Assembly (NCBI RefSeq): GCF_000315485.1
Contig: NZ_JH992940.1
Span: forward strand, 496,001 to 560,000
Length of the DNA: 64,000 nt
Direction: 5' to 3'
Source of the DNA: Bacteroides oleiciplenus YIT 12058
GTDB taxonomy: Bacteria > Bacteroidota > Bacteroidia > Bacteroidales > Bacteroidaceae
Of the stretch, positions 52,412 through 61,830 are shown in pieces (position 1 is the stretch's first letter; every line of letters begins with the position of its first letter). The notes beneath the pieces were generated by a model, which saw only the letters and a list, made by a program, of their open reading frames with translations, made no database searches and was not told where the DNA came from. The translations under genes were made by a program, and so were the position numbers.

Positions 52412-53830
52412 ATGAAACAGCCTAAGATAATAGTTGCCGGCATCGGTCCGGGCAGCGAACAAGACATCACGCCCGCAGTTCTGAATGCGGTTCAAGAGGC
52501 AGATGTAGTAGTGGGATATAAATATTATTTCCAGTTTATCCAACCTTATCTCCACCCCGGAACAGAATGTATAGACACCGGCATGAAGCGGGAACGCACC
52601 CGTGCAGAGCAGGCTTTTGAACTGGCGGAACAAGGAAAGACGGTTTGCGTCATCAGTTCCGGCGATGCGGGAATTTATGGCATGACACCACTGATTTATG
52701 AGATGAAGCGAGAACGGAATAGTGCGGTGGAAGTGATCGCTTTGCCGGGTATCAGTGCTTTCCAGAAAGCGGCCTCGCTGCTGGGTGCTCCCGTGGGACA
52801 TGACTTCTGCGTAATTTCCCTTTCTGACCTGATGACTCCGTGGGAACGCATCGAACGGCGCATCCGTGCGGCGGCAATGGCTGATTTCGTAACGGCTGTT
52901 TACAACCCGAAAAGTGAAGGGCGCTACTGGCAACTTTATCGCCTGAAAGAAATATTCCTGGCTGAAGGACGTGCTCCGGAAACACCGGTGGGCTATGTGC
53001 GCCAGGCAGGACGCGAAGAAGAGGAAGTACACCTGACAATACTTGGCGATTTCAATCCCGAAGAAGTGGATATGTTTACTGTGGTGTTGATTGGCAATTC
53101 ACAGTCTTATGCATGGGGAGATAAGTTCATCACGCCACGAGGATATTATAATCGCCCGGATATGGACAGCCAACCGACCAAGGGAATCGGTCAGGACATC
53201 ATGATACAGAGTTTCCGTACCATCGAGTCGGAATTGAAGAATAAGGATATCCCGCTCGGCCATAAATGGGCATTACTGCATGCCATCCATACAACGGCGG
53301 ATTTTGACATGGAGAATCTGCTTTATACGGACGACGGCGCGGTGGAGAAACTTTATCAGAAGATAGTGGAAGGAGAACTGAAAACGATTGTTACGGATGT
53401 GACGATGGCTGCCAGTGGAATTCGTAAAGGTGCCTTGCAACGACTGGGTGTAGAGCTGAAATGCTATCTCACCAACGAGCGGGTGGCAGCTATGGCTGCG
53501 GATAAAGGAATTACCCGTACACAGGCAGGCATACGCCTGGCGGTGGAAGAGCATCCGGACGCATTGTTCGTATTTGGAAATGCGCCGACAGCGTTGATGG
53601 AACTTTGCGATCTGGTACGGAAAGGAAAAGCTGTACCGGGCGGTATAATTGCTGCCCCCGTAGGTTTCGTACATGTGCAGGAATCTAAACATATGGTGAA
53701 GCCGTTTATTGAAATTCCGAAGCTGATTGTGGAAGGACGTAAAGGTGGTAGCAATCTGGCGGCAACTCTGGTGAATGCGATACTTTGTTATAATGATGCG
53801 GAACAATTGAGACCGGGGCGGGATGTATAA
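52412..53830 (+). CDS. Fused precorrin-3B C17-methyltransferase / precorrin-8X methylmutase (CobJ-CbiC)
   Basis: 472 residues from the ATG at 52412 (an earlier TTG lies within the promoter). Residues 1-240 are a SAM tetrapyrrole methylase with AGIGPGSEQDITPAV, ISSGDAGIYGM and YNPKSEGRYWQL: the CobJ/CbiH ring-contraction C17-methyltransferase. Residues about 265-470 are CbiC/CobH, which moves the C11 methyl to C12, with IQSFRTIESEL, LHAIHTTADFD (catalytic His) and TDVTMAASGI. Both are cytosolic steps. It abuts cobL without a gap (TAAATG). Confidence 0.94.
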   Translation: MKQPKIIVAGIGPGSEQDITPAVLNAVQEADVVVGYKYYFQFIQPYLHPGTECIDTGMKRERTRAEQAFELAEQGKTVCVISSGDAGIYGMTPLIYEMKRERNSAVEVIALPGISAFQKAASLLGAPVGHDFCVISLSDLMTPWERIERRIRAAAMADFVTAVYNPKSEGRYWQLYRLKEIFLAEGRAPETPVGYVRQAGREEEEVHLTILGDFNPEEVDMFTVVLIGNSQSYAWGDKFITPRGYYNRPDMDSQPTKGIGQDIMIQSFRTIESELKNKDIPLGHKWALLHAIHTTADFDMENLLYTDDGAVEKLYQKIVEGELKTIVTDVTMAASGIRKGALQRLGVELKCYLTNERVAAMAADKGITRTQAGIRLAVEEHPDALFVFGNAPTALMELCDLVRKGKAVPGGIIAAPVGFVHVQESKHMVKPFIEIPKLIVEGRKGGSNLAATLVNAILCYNDAEQLRPGRDV

Positions 53831-55123
53831 ATGATAACCATGAAACGAAAGTTTATAATCATAGGCATGGACGACAAACGGGCACCTTTCTTCCCGCCCG
53901 AAGTGCTGCAACATATACGTGAAGGAAAAATATTCTCCGGTGGTTTGCGCCATCGGGAGATTGTAGGGACACTGCTTCCGGAAGGTGCGGAATGGATTTC
54001 CATTACCGTGCCGTTGGATAATGTGTTTGTTCAATATGAAAAAGTGTTTGCTTCCGATACGCCAATCATCGTTTTCGCCTCCGGCGACCCATTGTTTTTC
54101 GGCTTTGCCAACACCGTAAAACGAAAATTGCCTGATGCGGAAATACAGCTCTATCCGGCTTTCAACTCTTTGCAGGCATTAGCACACAAGTTGGTAATGC
54201 CTTACGATGACATGCGTACCGTCTCCCTGACCGGGCGTCCGTGGCAAGAGTTTGACCGTGCCCTGATAGAGCGCACTCCCAAAATCGGAATACTGACCGA
54301 CCGTGAACATACACCTGCCACCATTGCCGCCCGAATGCTGGAATACGGTTACAACTACTACACCATGTACGTTGGCGAGCACCTCGGCAATCCCGAAAAA
54401 GAACGTATCCGGCAACTGGACCTTAAAGAAGCCTCAGAAGAGGCTTTTGAGCACCCCAATAATTTACTGCTATATGCGAACCTCACTCATCAGACCATAC
54501 AAACCTCACTCGTCAGACTTGACGAACCTCCTTCGTCAGAGCGTGCAAGCCTCCCTCATTCCGGAGAAATTCCGCCCCGCCCCTTCGGCCTCCCCGACGA
54601 ACAATTCGCCCACCTCGACGGACGCGCCCGTATGATAACCAAATCTCCTATCCGCCTGCTTACCTTGCAAGCTTTGGAACTCAATCGTCGCCGTGTCTTC
54701 TGGGACATTGGATTCTGCACAGGTTCCGTCTCCATCGAAGCCCGTCTGCAATTTCCGCACCTCACGGTCGTCTCATTCGAGATACGCCCCGAAGGTGAAG
54801 AACTGATGCGCACCAACTCCCGCCGGTTCGGTGCACCGGGAATCACGGCAATCATCGGAGACTTCCTGCAAACTGAACTGAAAGACCTTCCCCGCCCCGA
54901 TGCCGTCTTCATCGGGGGACATGGCGGGCAATTAGAAGAAATACTGATACGCCTCAAGGAAGTGTTGCAACCCGACGGCTGTATCGTCTTCAACTCCGTA
55001 TCCCCCAATAGCAGGGAATTGTTCCGCAAAGGAACAGAAACCGCAGGAATGTTTCTGCACCCCTCCCTGCACATTACACTCAATGAATATAACCCAATAG
55101 AAATAATGAAAGCAATCTTATGA
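53831..55123 (+). CDS. cobL: Precorrin-6Y/7 C5,15-methyltransferase (decarboxylating), CbiE-CbiT fusion
   Basis: A 430-residue CobL. Residues 1-210 form CbiE (ASGDPLFFGFAN, the SAM site; LGNPEKERI), residues 250-430 form CbiT (FWDIGFCTGSVSIEA; IGGHGGQLEEIL). The linker (about 215-244) is encoded by four imperfect 23-base repeats (54477-54564), an unusual stretch rich in S, P, L and E that is unlikely to be folded. The start could also be the ATG at 53840. It overlaps the next gene by 4 bases (ATGA). Confidence 0.94.
   Translation: MITMKRKFIIIGMDDKRAPFFPPEVLQHIREGKIFSGGLRHREIVGTLLPEGAEWISITVPLDNVFVQYEKVFASDTPIIVFASGDPLFFGFANTVKRKLPDAEIQLYPAFNSLQALAHKLVMPYDDMRTVSLTGRPWQEFDRALIERTPKIGILTDREHTPATIAARMLEYGYNYYTMYVGEHLGNPEKERIRQLDLKEASEEAFEHPNNLLLYANLTHQTIQTSLVRLDEPPSSERASLPHSGEIPPRPFGLPDEQFAHLDGRARMITKSPIRLLTLQALELNRRRVFWDIGFCTGSVSIEARLQFPHLTVVSFEIRPEGEELMRTNSRRFGAPGITAIIGDFLQTELKDLPRPDAVFIGGHGGQLEEILIRLKEVLQPDGCIVFNSVSPNSRELFRKGTETAGMFLHPSLHITLNEYNPIEIMKAIL
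54477..54564. repeat. Four imperfect 23-base tandem repeats in cobL
   Basis: Units start at 54477, 54500, 54523 and 54546, each beginning with C(G/A)A(A/G)CCTC and the middle ones ending in CGTCAGA. They encode the interdomain linker of CobL. Confidence 0.7.
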
Positions 55124-55141
55124 ATAGAAATAATGAAAGCA
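55096..55141 (+). repeat. Direct repeat at the cobL-cbiG junction
   Basis: AATAGAAATAATGAAAGCA occurs at 55096-55114 and again at 55123-55141, 27 bases apart. The first copy encodes the end of CobL, the second the start of CbiG, so the start codon and overlap appear to have been made by a tandem duplication. Confidence 0.75.
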
Positions 55142-56955
55142 CCCCTATGCAGGTAGCTATTATGCTGATTTCCGAAAACAGCCTGCCCATTGCGCGGACG
55201 CTGAGTAATGAATTTCCCGACTCCGAGATAATCACCACCACTCCCGCCCCCGATTGTACGTATGTTTCTTCTTACGAAGAATTCATGGCCCTGACTTTCC
55301 ACCGTTACGATGTTTTTATCTTCATCGGTGCCATGGGCATCTGTGTCCGCAGCATCGCCCCCCACGTGAAAGATAAGCATACCGACCCCGCCGTAATTTG
55401 CGTGGACAGCACTGGCCGCTATGCCGTTTCCGTCCTCTCAGGACACATCGGCAAAGCCAACGAAATGACAGAAAGCATCGCCCACATTCTCGGTGCCGAA
55501 CCCGTCATCACCACCCAAAGCGACCGTACTGGACTCTGGGCCCTGGATACTCTGGGTGATAAATACGACTGGGCTACTATTCCCGGTGAAACGGAAGACG
55601 GTATGATGAACAATATCATCAGCCTTTTCGTGAAGAAAGTCCCCACCGCCCTCTTCCTCGAAGTCCGCGACGCAGGAACGGATTATCTGGAAAAGACTTG
55701 TCCCCCGCACGTGGATATTCACTACGGGCGGTTTGGAGACATAGAGCTCAGCGAGTATGAACTGGTGATACTTGTCACCCCTTTTCTGCACAACACCCAG
55801 GAGACACCCGCCCTGTTCTTCGTCCCCCAAGTGCTGCATGTCGGCATCGGACTGGCGCATCAGGCAGGTCCGGTGCAAGACATCATCCAGAAAATCTTCT
55901 ACAGGATGATTGACAACTGCATCATGCCCCGTGCCGTGAAGTGCATCGCTACCATCAACGAGAAACGCGACGAACCGGTCATCCAAGAACTGGCACGCGC
56001 TTACCAAATACATTATTACAGTGCGGACGAGCTGAAAGAAGTCTCCGTCCCCAATCCCAGCCCCGTGGTAGAGAAACACATGGGCACGCCCAGCGTCTCC
56101 GAAGCCGCCGCTTCCCTTTCCGCTAATGGTGGAGAACTGCTGCTGTACAAACTAAAAGGCGAAAACTACACCATGGCCATAGCCATTGAAAAAGGTGTAC
56201 TCCGCCAGGGTCACATCGAAATCGTCGGTGCCGGACCAGGCGACCCCGACCTCATCTCCGTGCGTGGCCGCCAAATGCTGGAAAAAGCGGACCTGATTCT
56301 TTATGCAGGCAGTCTTGTCCCCCGCGAACTGACGTTTTGCGCCAAGCCGGGTGCCACGGTGCGCAGTTCGGCATCTATGGACTTGGAAGAACAGTTTGCC
56401 CTGATGAAAGAGTTTTATGACAGAGGCGAATTCGTTGTTCGCCTTCACACGGGTGACCCTTGCATCTACGGTGCCATTCAAGAGCAGATGAACTACTTCG
56501 ACCAGCATCAGATGAACTATCACATCACGCCGGGAATTTCCTCATTCCAGGCCGCCGCTGCCGCACTGAAATCGCAGTTCACCATCCCCGAGAAGGTGCA
56601 AAGCATCATCCTCACCCGTGGCGAAGGACGCACCCCCATGCCGGAGCGCGAACAACTCCACCTGCTTGCACGTTCGCAGAGCACTATGTGCATCTTCCTC
56701 AGTGCCGGCATCGCCCAGCAAGTGCAGGAAGAGCTCTTGCAGGTATACCCTGCCACCACTCCCGTCGCCGTCTGCTACCGCCTCACCTGGAAGGATGAGC
56801 GCATCTACCGCGGAGACTTGAAGGACCTTGCCGCGATAGTAAAAGAGAACAACCTGACACTCACCACCATGATTGTGGTAGGCGATGCCATCGGTAATCG
56901 CGAAGGACTTTCACGGCTCTACGCCCACGAGTTCAAACATCTCTTTCGCAAATAA
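55120..56955 (+). CDS. Fused CbiG / precorrin-4 C11-methyltransferase (CbiG-CobM)
   Basis: 611 residues. About 1-330 is CbiG, which opens the acetaldehyde-releasing delta-lactone in the anaerobic route: N-domain with FIFIGAMGICVRSIAPHVKDK and VDSTGRYAVSVLSGHIGKAN, a middle part, and the C-terminal CobE-like part. About 365-611 is CobM/CbiF (IEIVGAGPGDPDLISVRGRQM, LHTGDPCIYGAIQEQ, PGISSFQAAAA), the C11-methyltransferase. The alternative start at 55147 would remove nine residues. A 19-base direct repeat (55096-55114, 55123-55141) spans the junction with cobL. CbiG marks the oxygen-independent pathway. Confidence 0.94.
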   Translation: MNRNNESTPMQVAIMLISENSLPIARTLSNEFPDSEIITTTPAPDCTYVSSYEEFMALTFHRYDVFIFIGAMGICVRSIAPHVKDKHTDPAVICVDSTGRYAVSVLSGHIGKANEMTESIAHILGAEPVITTQSDRTGLWALDTLGDKYDWATIPGETEDGMMNNIISLFVKKVPTALFLEVRDAGTDYLEKTCPPHVDIHYGRFGDIELSEYELVILVTPFLHNTQETPALFFVPQVLHVGIGLAHQAGPVQDIIQKIFYRMIDNCIMPRAVKCIATINEKRDEPVIQELARAYQIHYYSADELKEVSVPNPSPVVEKHMGTPSVSEAAASLSANGGELLLYKLKGENYTMAIAIEKGVLRQGHIEIVGAGPGDPDLISVRGRQMLEKADLILYAGSLVPRELTFCAKPGATVRSSASMDLEEQFALMKEFYDRGEFVVRLHTGDPCIYGAIQEQMNYFDQHQMNYHITPGISSFQAAAAALKSQFTIPEKVQSIILTRGEGRTPMPEREQLHLLARSQSTMCIFLSAGIAQQVQEELLQVYPATTPVAVCYRLTWKDERIYRGDLKDLAAIVKENNLTLTTMIVVGDAIGNREGLSRLYAHEFKHLFRK

Positions 56956-56984
56956 AAGATAACTGATAACTAAAACTTCAAATT

Positions 56985-58880
56985 ATGATTTTAATATTAG
57001 GCGGAACCACCGAAGGACGCATTGCTGTCCGTACCCTTGAAGAAGCTGGAAAACCATTCTACTACTCTACCAAAGGAGACGAGCAGGAAGTAATAATGCA
57101 CCACGGTATCCGCCTGCAAGGCGCCATGGACGAACTGGACATGGAACGTTTTTGCCGCAAACAATCGATAGCGCTGATAGTTGACGCCGCCCACCCCTTT
57201 GCCGAACAACTGCACCGGACCGTGGAAGCCGTATCCATGAAACTCACCCTCCCCGTCATCCGCTTCGAGCGCATCTACCCACCTCGTGATGAAAAGAACA
57301 TCACCTGGTGCCACAACTTCGACGACGCCATCCGGCAGATACGCGAACAGGAAATATTCATTCTTCTGGCACTGACCGGCGTGCAGAGTATAGCCAAACT
57401 AAAACCCCTCTGGCAGGAAAACGCCTGTTGCTACTTCCGCATCCTTGACCGCGAAAGTTCACGCCGCCTTGCTGCCCGCGAAGGTTTTCCCGAAGAGCAT
57501 CTCCACTACTATCATGATGGCGAAGACGAACGCCACCTGATACAGAAGTTGCATCCCGAAGCCATACTGATAAAGGAAAGCGGACGTTCCGGCGGATTCA
57601 GCGAAAAAGTGGAAGCCGCCCTTGCAGAAGGTATCCGTATCTTTGCTATCTGCCGCCCGAACATGCCCAACAGTTTCATTCCCATTGAAGGTGAACACGG
57701 ACTGCGCCGGATGGTCGAGAAACTCCTTCCCGACTTCTACCCTTTGCGTAGCGGACTCACCACCGGCACCTGTGCCGCTGCTGCTGCCGTGGCCGCCACT
57801 TGGGATCTCTTCAACATCCAACGCCAGTCACGCCCCAAAGAATTTCCCGTTACTCTCCCTAACGGAGAAACCATCTTCGTCCTCGTTGAAAAGCAGGAAT
57901 TCTTTCCCCATTCCGATTTTCTGAATGACGATTGGATGATGGAAACCAATGCCTCCGTCATCAAAGATGCGGGTGACGACCCTGACATCACTAATGGCAT
58001 GGAAATCAGAGCCAACGTTGCCGTCCCTTTCCGTCTGGACGACCCAGCGCCCAAGGATACGCCCGTAGACGACTACACTGTTATCGTCTGCGGTGGCGAA
58101 GGAGTAGGTATCGTCACCATGCCCGGTCTGGGGCTTGAGGTAGGTGGACCCGCCATCAACGACACCCCGCGCAAGATGATTGAGGATAATGTAAAACGGT
58201 GCCTCAAAACGCTCCGAATTCCCAAGCAGCCCAATCCGTATGCCATCACCATCTCCGTCCCCGGTGGCGAAGAAATAGCCCGGCGCACCTTCAATCCCCG
58301 TCTGGGAATAGAAGGCGGAATTTCCATTATCGGAACCTCAGGCATCGTGAAGCCTTTCTCCTCGGAAGCATTCGTTGACTCCATCCGCAAATCAATGGAG
58401 GTGGGACGAGCCACAGGAAGCCCGCGCATCGTCATCAACTCCGGTGCTAAAAGTGAGAAATATGTGCGGGGATATTATCCTCAATTGCCTCCGCAGGCTT
58501 TCATTCATTACGGGAACTTCATCGGAGAAACCATAAAGATGGCCGCCGAATTAAATATCAAAGCACTAACCTTAGGCATCATGATGGGAAAAGCTGTGAA
58601 ACTGGCAGAAGGCAATCTGGACACTCACAGCAAGCAAGTGACAATGAACAAAGACTTCTTGCGGGAAATAGCCTTCACTGCCGGATGCAGTGAAGATGTG
58701 CAGACCGTGATTGAGAAAATCACCCTAGCCCGCGAACTATGGACGTTGCTCTCCGACAACGACCTGCGTGCATTTTGCAAACATCTGCTTCAACTATGTC
58801 ACCGGCACTGCGACCCGTTACTACCCCAAGGAGAACTTACCATCCTGCTCATCAGCGAAGAAGGGGAAATAATCACATAA
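56985..58880 (+). CDS. Fused precorrin-6A reductase / cobalt-precorrin-5B C1-methyltransferase (CobK-CbiD)
   Basis: 631 residues. About 1-245 is CobK/CbiJ, the NAD(P)H-dependent reductase, starting ILILGGTTEGR and with VDAAHPFAEQ and IKESGRSGG. About 250-631 is CbiD, with LRSGLTTGTCAAAAA at its start, GEGVGIVTMPGLGLEVGGPAIN and TLGIMMGKAVKLAEGNLDTHSK; CbiD methylates C1 in the anaerobic route. It follows the CbiG-CobM gene after 29 bases, and ends the corrin-ring operon, 14 bases before an SDR gene. Confidence 0.95.
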   Translation: MILILGGTTEGRIAVRTLEEAGKPFYYSTKGDEQEVIMHHGIRLQGAMDELDMERFCRKQSIALIVDAAHPFAEQLHRTVEAVSMKLTLPVIRFERIYPPRDEKNITWCHNFDDAIRQIREQEIFILLALTGVQSIAKLKPLWQENACCYFRILDRESSRRLAAREGFPEEHLHYYHDGEDERHLIQKLHPEAILIKESGRSGGFSEKVEAALAEGIRIFAICRPNMPNSFIPIEGEHGLRRMVEKLLPDFYPLRSGLTTGTCAAAAAVAATWDLFNIQRQSRPKEFPVTLPNGETIFVLVEKQEFFPHSDFLNDDWMMETNASVIKDAGDDPDITNGMEIRANVAVPFRLDDPAPKDTPVDDYTVIVCGGEGVGIVTMPGLGLEVGGPAINDTPRKMIEDNVKRCLKTLRIPKQPNPYAITISVPGGEEIARRTFNPRLGIEGGISIIGTSGIVKPFSSEAFVDSIRKSMEVGRATGSPRIVINSGAKSEKYVRGYYPQLPPQAFIHYGNFIGETIKMAAELNIKALTLGIMMGKAVKLAEGNLDTHSKQVTMNKDFLREIAFTAGCSEDVQTVIEKITLARELWTLLSDNDLRAFCKHLLQLCHRHCDPLLPQGELTILLISEEGEIIT

Positions 58881-58894
58881 AAGTATTAGAACCT

Positions 58895-59698
58895 ATGAAA
58901 CATCCGCAAATAATCCTCGTTACCGGTGCTTCTTCCGGTTTTGGAAAAGTCATTGCAACGCAATTAGCCGCACAAGGTCACATCGTCTACGGCACCAGTC
59001 GGAAAGCCATTTCCGATGTCCCGGATTTCAAGATGCTGCAATTGGACATCACTGACCCAACCTCTGTCTCAAATGCCATATCAACGATTCTGGCAGAACA
59101 GGGATGTATCGATGTGCTTGTCAACAATGCAGGTATGGGCATCAGCGGAGCCATAGAACTGACTACCGAAGACGAGATACAGCGCCAGATGAACACCAAT
59201 TTCATAGGCGCTGTCCGTATGTGCGCTGCAGTCTTACCCTTTATGCGCGAGGCAGGACAGGGACGAATCATCAATATCAGTTCCATTGCAGGAGTGCTTG
59301 CCGTTCCTTACCAAGCTTTCTACAGTGCCTCCAAGTTTGCAATTGAAGGTTATAGCGAAGCTCTTTATCAGGAGGTGAAGCCTTTCGGCATACAGGTATG
59401 CATTGTTGAACCAGGAGATTTCCAGACTGGCTTCACTGCACAACGGCAGATGAGCAAAACTACCCTCTCCCATCCCTACTACAAGGAACATTTCGCGAAA
59501 GTAATGCAGAATGTGGAACAATCCGAGAACAATGGTTGCCACCCTGAAAAACTAGGTAAAACTATCTGTAAACTGGTAAACAACCACCAACCGGCATTCC
59601 GCACCAAAGTGGGTCCGTGGGAACAGGTATTTTTTGCCCGAATCAAGCCAATGCTACCGTTCAGCATAGTGGATTGGCTGATAAGAAAGTTCTATTAA
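58895..59698 (+). CDS. Short-chain dehydrogenase/reductase
   Basis: The start at 58895 gives 267 residues; a longer frame would run into the end of the CbiD part. The Rossmann motif is VTGASSGFGK (residues 10-19), with NNAGMG, the catalytic Ser in ISSIAG, and YQAFYSASKFA giving the YxxxK pair. It is a classical NAD(P)(H)-dependent SDR of unknown substrate. It is 14 bases after the corrin-ring operon, so it may be co-transcribed, but nothing in the sequence ties it to B12. Confidence 0.92.
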   Translation: MKHPQIILVTGASSGFGKVIATQLAAQGHIVYGTSRKAISDVPDFKMLQLDITDPTSVSNAISTILAEQGCIDVLVNNAGMGISGAIELTTEDEIQRQMNTNFIGAVRMCAAVLPFMREAGQGRIINISSIAGVLAVPYQAFYSASKFAIEGYSEALYQEVKPFGIQVCIVEPGDFQTGFTAQRQMSKTTLSHPYYKEHFAKVMQNVEQSENNGCHPEKLGKTICKLVNNHQPAFRTKVGPWEQVFFARIKPMLPFSIVDWLIRKFY

Positions 59699-59727
59699 AT
59701 GATAATTGCATGTAATCATATAATTTA

Positions 59728-59735
59728 TATCTTTG
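59728..59735 (+). promoter_or_regulatory. Bacteroides -7 element of the beta-barrel gene
   Basis: TATCTTTG lies 38 bases before the start at 59774. A TTGC stretch 18 bases upstream may be a weak -33 element. Confidence 0.5.
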
Positions 59736-59773
59736 CGACCAAATAAACATCAACCCTTTACAAGGTTCAAACA

Positions 59774-60457
59774 ATGAAACAGACTATTCTCACCGTTTTC
59801 TTTGCAATCATAGCATTGGGAGCAACAGCCCAATCCCCTATTTCCTTTCAGGTAAAAGCCGGAGTCGGCACCTCCAACTTCTATGGAGAAAATGTAGAAA
59901 GCGACACACGCATCGCCTACAAAGTAGGTGTCGGCATGAACTATGAACTCAACCGCACATGGGTGTTCCAGCCCTCACTGAATTTCGTATCGATAGGTGC
60001 CCGTGAAGACATAGAGTACGTAGGCAAGGCGAACATGAATGAACTGTACATCCAACTGCCTGTGATGATGGCCGCCCGACTCAACCTTGGCAAGAACTAC
60101 AGTGCCTCATTGAGTGCCGGTCCGTACATCGCTTACGGTGTAGGCGGCAAAACGTCGGGCGAAATGCAGGAACAATATGATTATAGCAGTAGTGTCCATC
60201 ACGGAAGTAAAGGTTATAGATTCCGTTTGGATACTTTCGGCAATCTGATAGACGATAAAATGGGAAATAAGCGTTTTGATGCCGGGCTCATGTTCGGTCT
60301 TAACATCGAATATCACAGATTCATCTTCGGAGCAGAACTTCAGTTGGGTCTGATTAAAGTAAACGACCAGTTGGATAACCTGTTGCAAAACTCCGGTATT
60401 GAAACATTCTCTCCCAAGAACCTTGCTTCTTTCTTTACTGTAGGATATAGATTTTAA
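59774..60457 (+). CDS. Small outer-membrane beta-barrel protein (porin family)
   Basis: A 227-residue protein with a signal peptide ending at GATAQ (residue 20). The start of the mature part, SPISFQVKAGVGTSNFYGE, and the alternation of aromatic and small residues to the C-terminal FFTVGYRF (terminal Phe) are typical of the eight-strand OMP_b-brl_2/PorT-like group of Bacteroidetes. Function is not known. It is monocistronic with a convergent neighbour 11 bases away and no visible terminator between. Confidence 0.85.
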   Translation: MKQTILTVFFAIIALGATAQSPISFQVKAGVGTSNFYGENVESDTRIAYKVGVGMNYELNRTWVFQPSLNFVSIGAREDIEYVGKANMNELYIQLPVMMAARLNLGKNYSASLSAGPYIAYGVGGKTSGEMQEQYDYSSSVHHGSKGYRFRLDTFGNLIDDKMGNKRFDAGLMFGLNIEYHRFIFGAELQLGLIKVNDQLDNLLQNSGIETFSPKNLASFFTVGYRF

Positions 60458-60468
60458 TCTCTGGCAGG

Positions 60469-61830
60469 TTATATTTGCTCCGCCTGTTTCCGCTTCATCT
60501 CATTCAATACACTCCCCGTCAACGGAATGGCGAGAAGGAAAGTAAGAAGATCTGCGGTGGCTTGGCACATCTCCACTCCCTGCAATCCCAAATAGTAAGG
60601 CAGGATAAAAATCAACGGAATGAAGAACAGTCCCTGACGGGCAGAAGAAAGAATGGTAGCCTTGACAGGTTTACGAATAGTCTGCAACATCATATTACTG
60701 ACCACAATCCAAGCGCCCAGCGGGAAAGTAATGAACTGCCATCTCAAAGCAGCAGCCCCCACCGCTATCACATCGGGATCTCCCTTACGGAACACGGAAA
60801 CAATCTCTTCGGCAAACCCCATACCTGCCACTGCACATACCAGTAAGAAAATGGAGCCTACCTTTACACAAAACCAGAACCCCTGACGAACACGTCCATA
60901 AAGTCCCGCCCCATAATTGAAGCCACACACCGGCTGGAAACCTTGTCCGAAACCTATCAGGAAAGCATTAATAAACATAGCGATACGGGTCACAATAGAC
61001 ATACCCGCAATGGCTGCATCACCATAAGCCCCGGCAGCTACATTCAGCAAGATAGTTGCCACGCTTGCCAGTCCCTGACGGGCAAGCGACGGAGTACCTC
61101 CACCGATAATCTCTTTTATAAAAGCCAGTGAAGGAGTGAAATACTTGAAACGGATACGGATATTCCCTCCCTTGCTGCCCATGTACAACAGCAAGAAGAA
61201 ACTACATATTTGACTAATCACTGTGGCCAATGCTGCACCTGATATTCCCATATCAAAAACAAATATCAGTATTGGGTCCAGCACCACATTGATGACTGCA
61301 CCCGAAACAATTCCCACCATCGCATACGCTGCATTTCCCTGAAAACGGATTTGATTGTTCATCACGAGAGAAGCAGTCATGAACGGAGCCCCCAGCAAAA
61401 TAATGCCCAGATACTTCTCCGTATAAGGCAATATGGTAGGCGTAGAGCCTAATGCCAACGAAAGCGGAGTAAGAAATATCAGCCCGATTACAGCCAGAGC
61501 AATTCCCGTAAACAATGCCCAGAAAAAGCCTGTTGCCGCCATCTTCTCGGCATTTTCAGTCTCCTGCGCACCCAGCTTTCGCGAAATATAGTTTCCTGAA
61601 CCATGTCCGAAGAAGAATCCCACCGCCTGAATGATGGACATGACGGAGAACACAATCCCCACAGCCGCCGTGGACTGGGTATTGATTTTCCCCACAAAAT
61701 AGGTGTCCGCCATGTTATAGAACGACGTAACCAACATACTGATAATCGTAGGCACAGCCAACGATACTATCAGACGGGGCACCGGGGCTGTAGTCAGATA
61801 GACATAATTATCTTTTGCCGAATGTCTCAT
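60469..61830 (-). CDS. MATE-family multidrug/metabolite efflux transporter
   Basis: A 453-residue, twelve-helix antiporter with the two MATE halves: VPTIISMLVTSFYNMADTYFVG (N-half, about 31-52) and SLARQGLASVATILLN (C-half). The closest look is the NorM/DinF-related group of Bacteroidetes. Its start overlaps the btuD stop by 4 bases (ATGA), so it is translationally coupled to the B12 import operon. Whether it exports a corrinoid-related compound or is just co-transcribed is unknown. Confidence 0.92.
   Translation of the reverse strand: MRHSAKDNYVYLTTAPVPRLIVSLAVPTIISMLVTSFYNMADTYFVGKINTQSTAAVGIVFSVMSIIQAVGFFFGHGSGNYISRKLGAQETENAEKMAATGFFWALFTGIALAVIGLIFLTPLSLALGSTPTILPYTEKYLGIILLGAPFMTASLVMNNQIRFQGNAAYAMVGIVSGAVINVVLDPILIFVFDMGISGAALATVISQICSFFLLLYMGSKGGNIRIRFKYFTPSLAFIKEIIGGGTPSLARQGLASVATILLNVAAGAYGDAAIAGMSIVTRIAMFINAFLIGFGQGFQPVCGFNYGAGLYGRVRQGFWFCVKVGSIFLLVCAVAGMGFAEEIVSVFRKGDPDVIAVGAAALRWQFITFPLGAWIVVSNMMLQTIRKPVKATILSSARQGLFFIPLIFILPYYLGLQGVEMCQATADLLTFLLAIPLTGSVLNEMKRKQAEQI

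Noticed and set aside
52355..54034. Long minus-strand frames opposite cobJ-cbiC and cobL
   Set aside because: They are antisense shadows of strongly supported plus-strand genes and show no domain.
58739..58894. N-terminal extension of the SDR frame
   Set aside because: It overlaps the end of the CbiD coding region in another frame and precedes the normal SDR start, so the ATG at 58895 was chosen.
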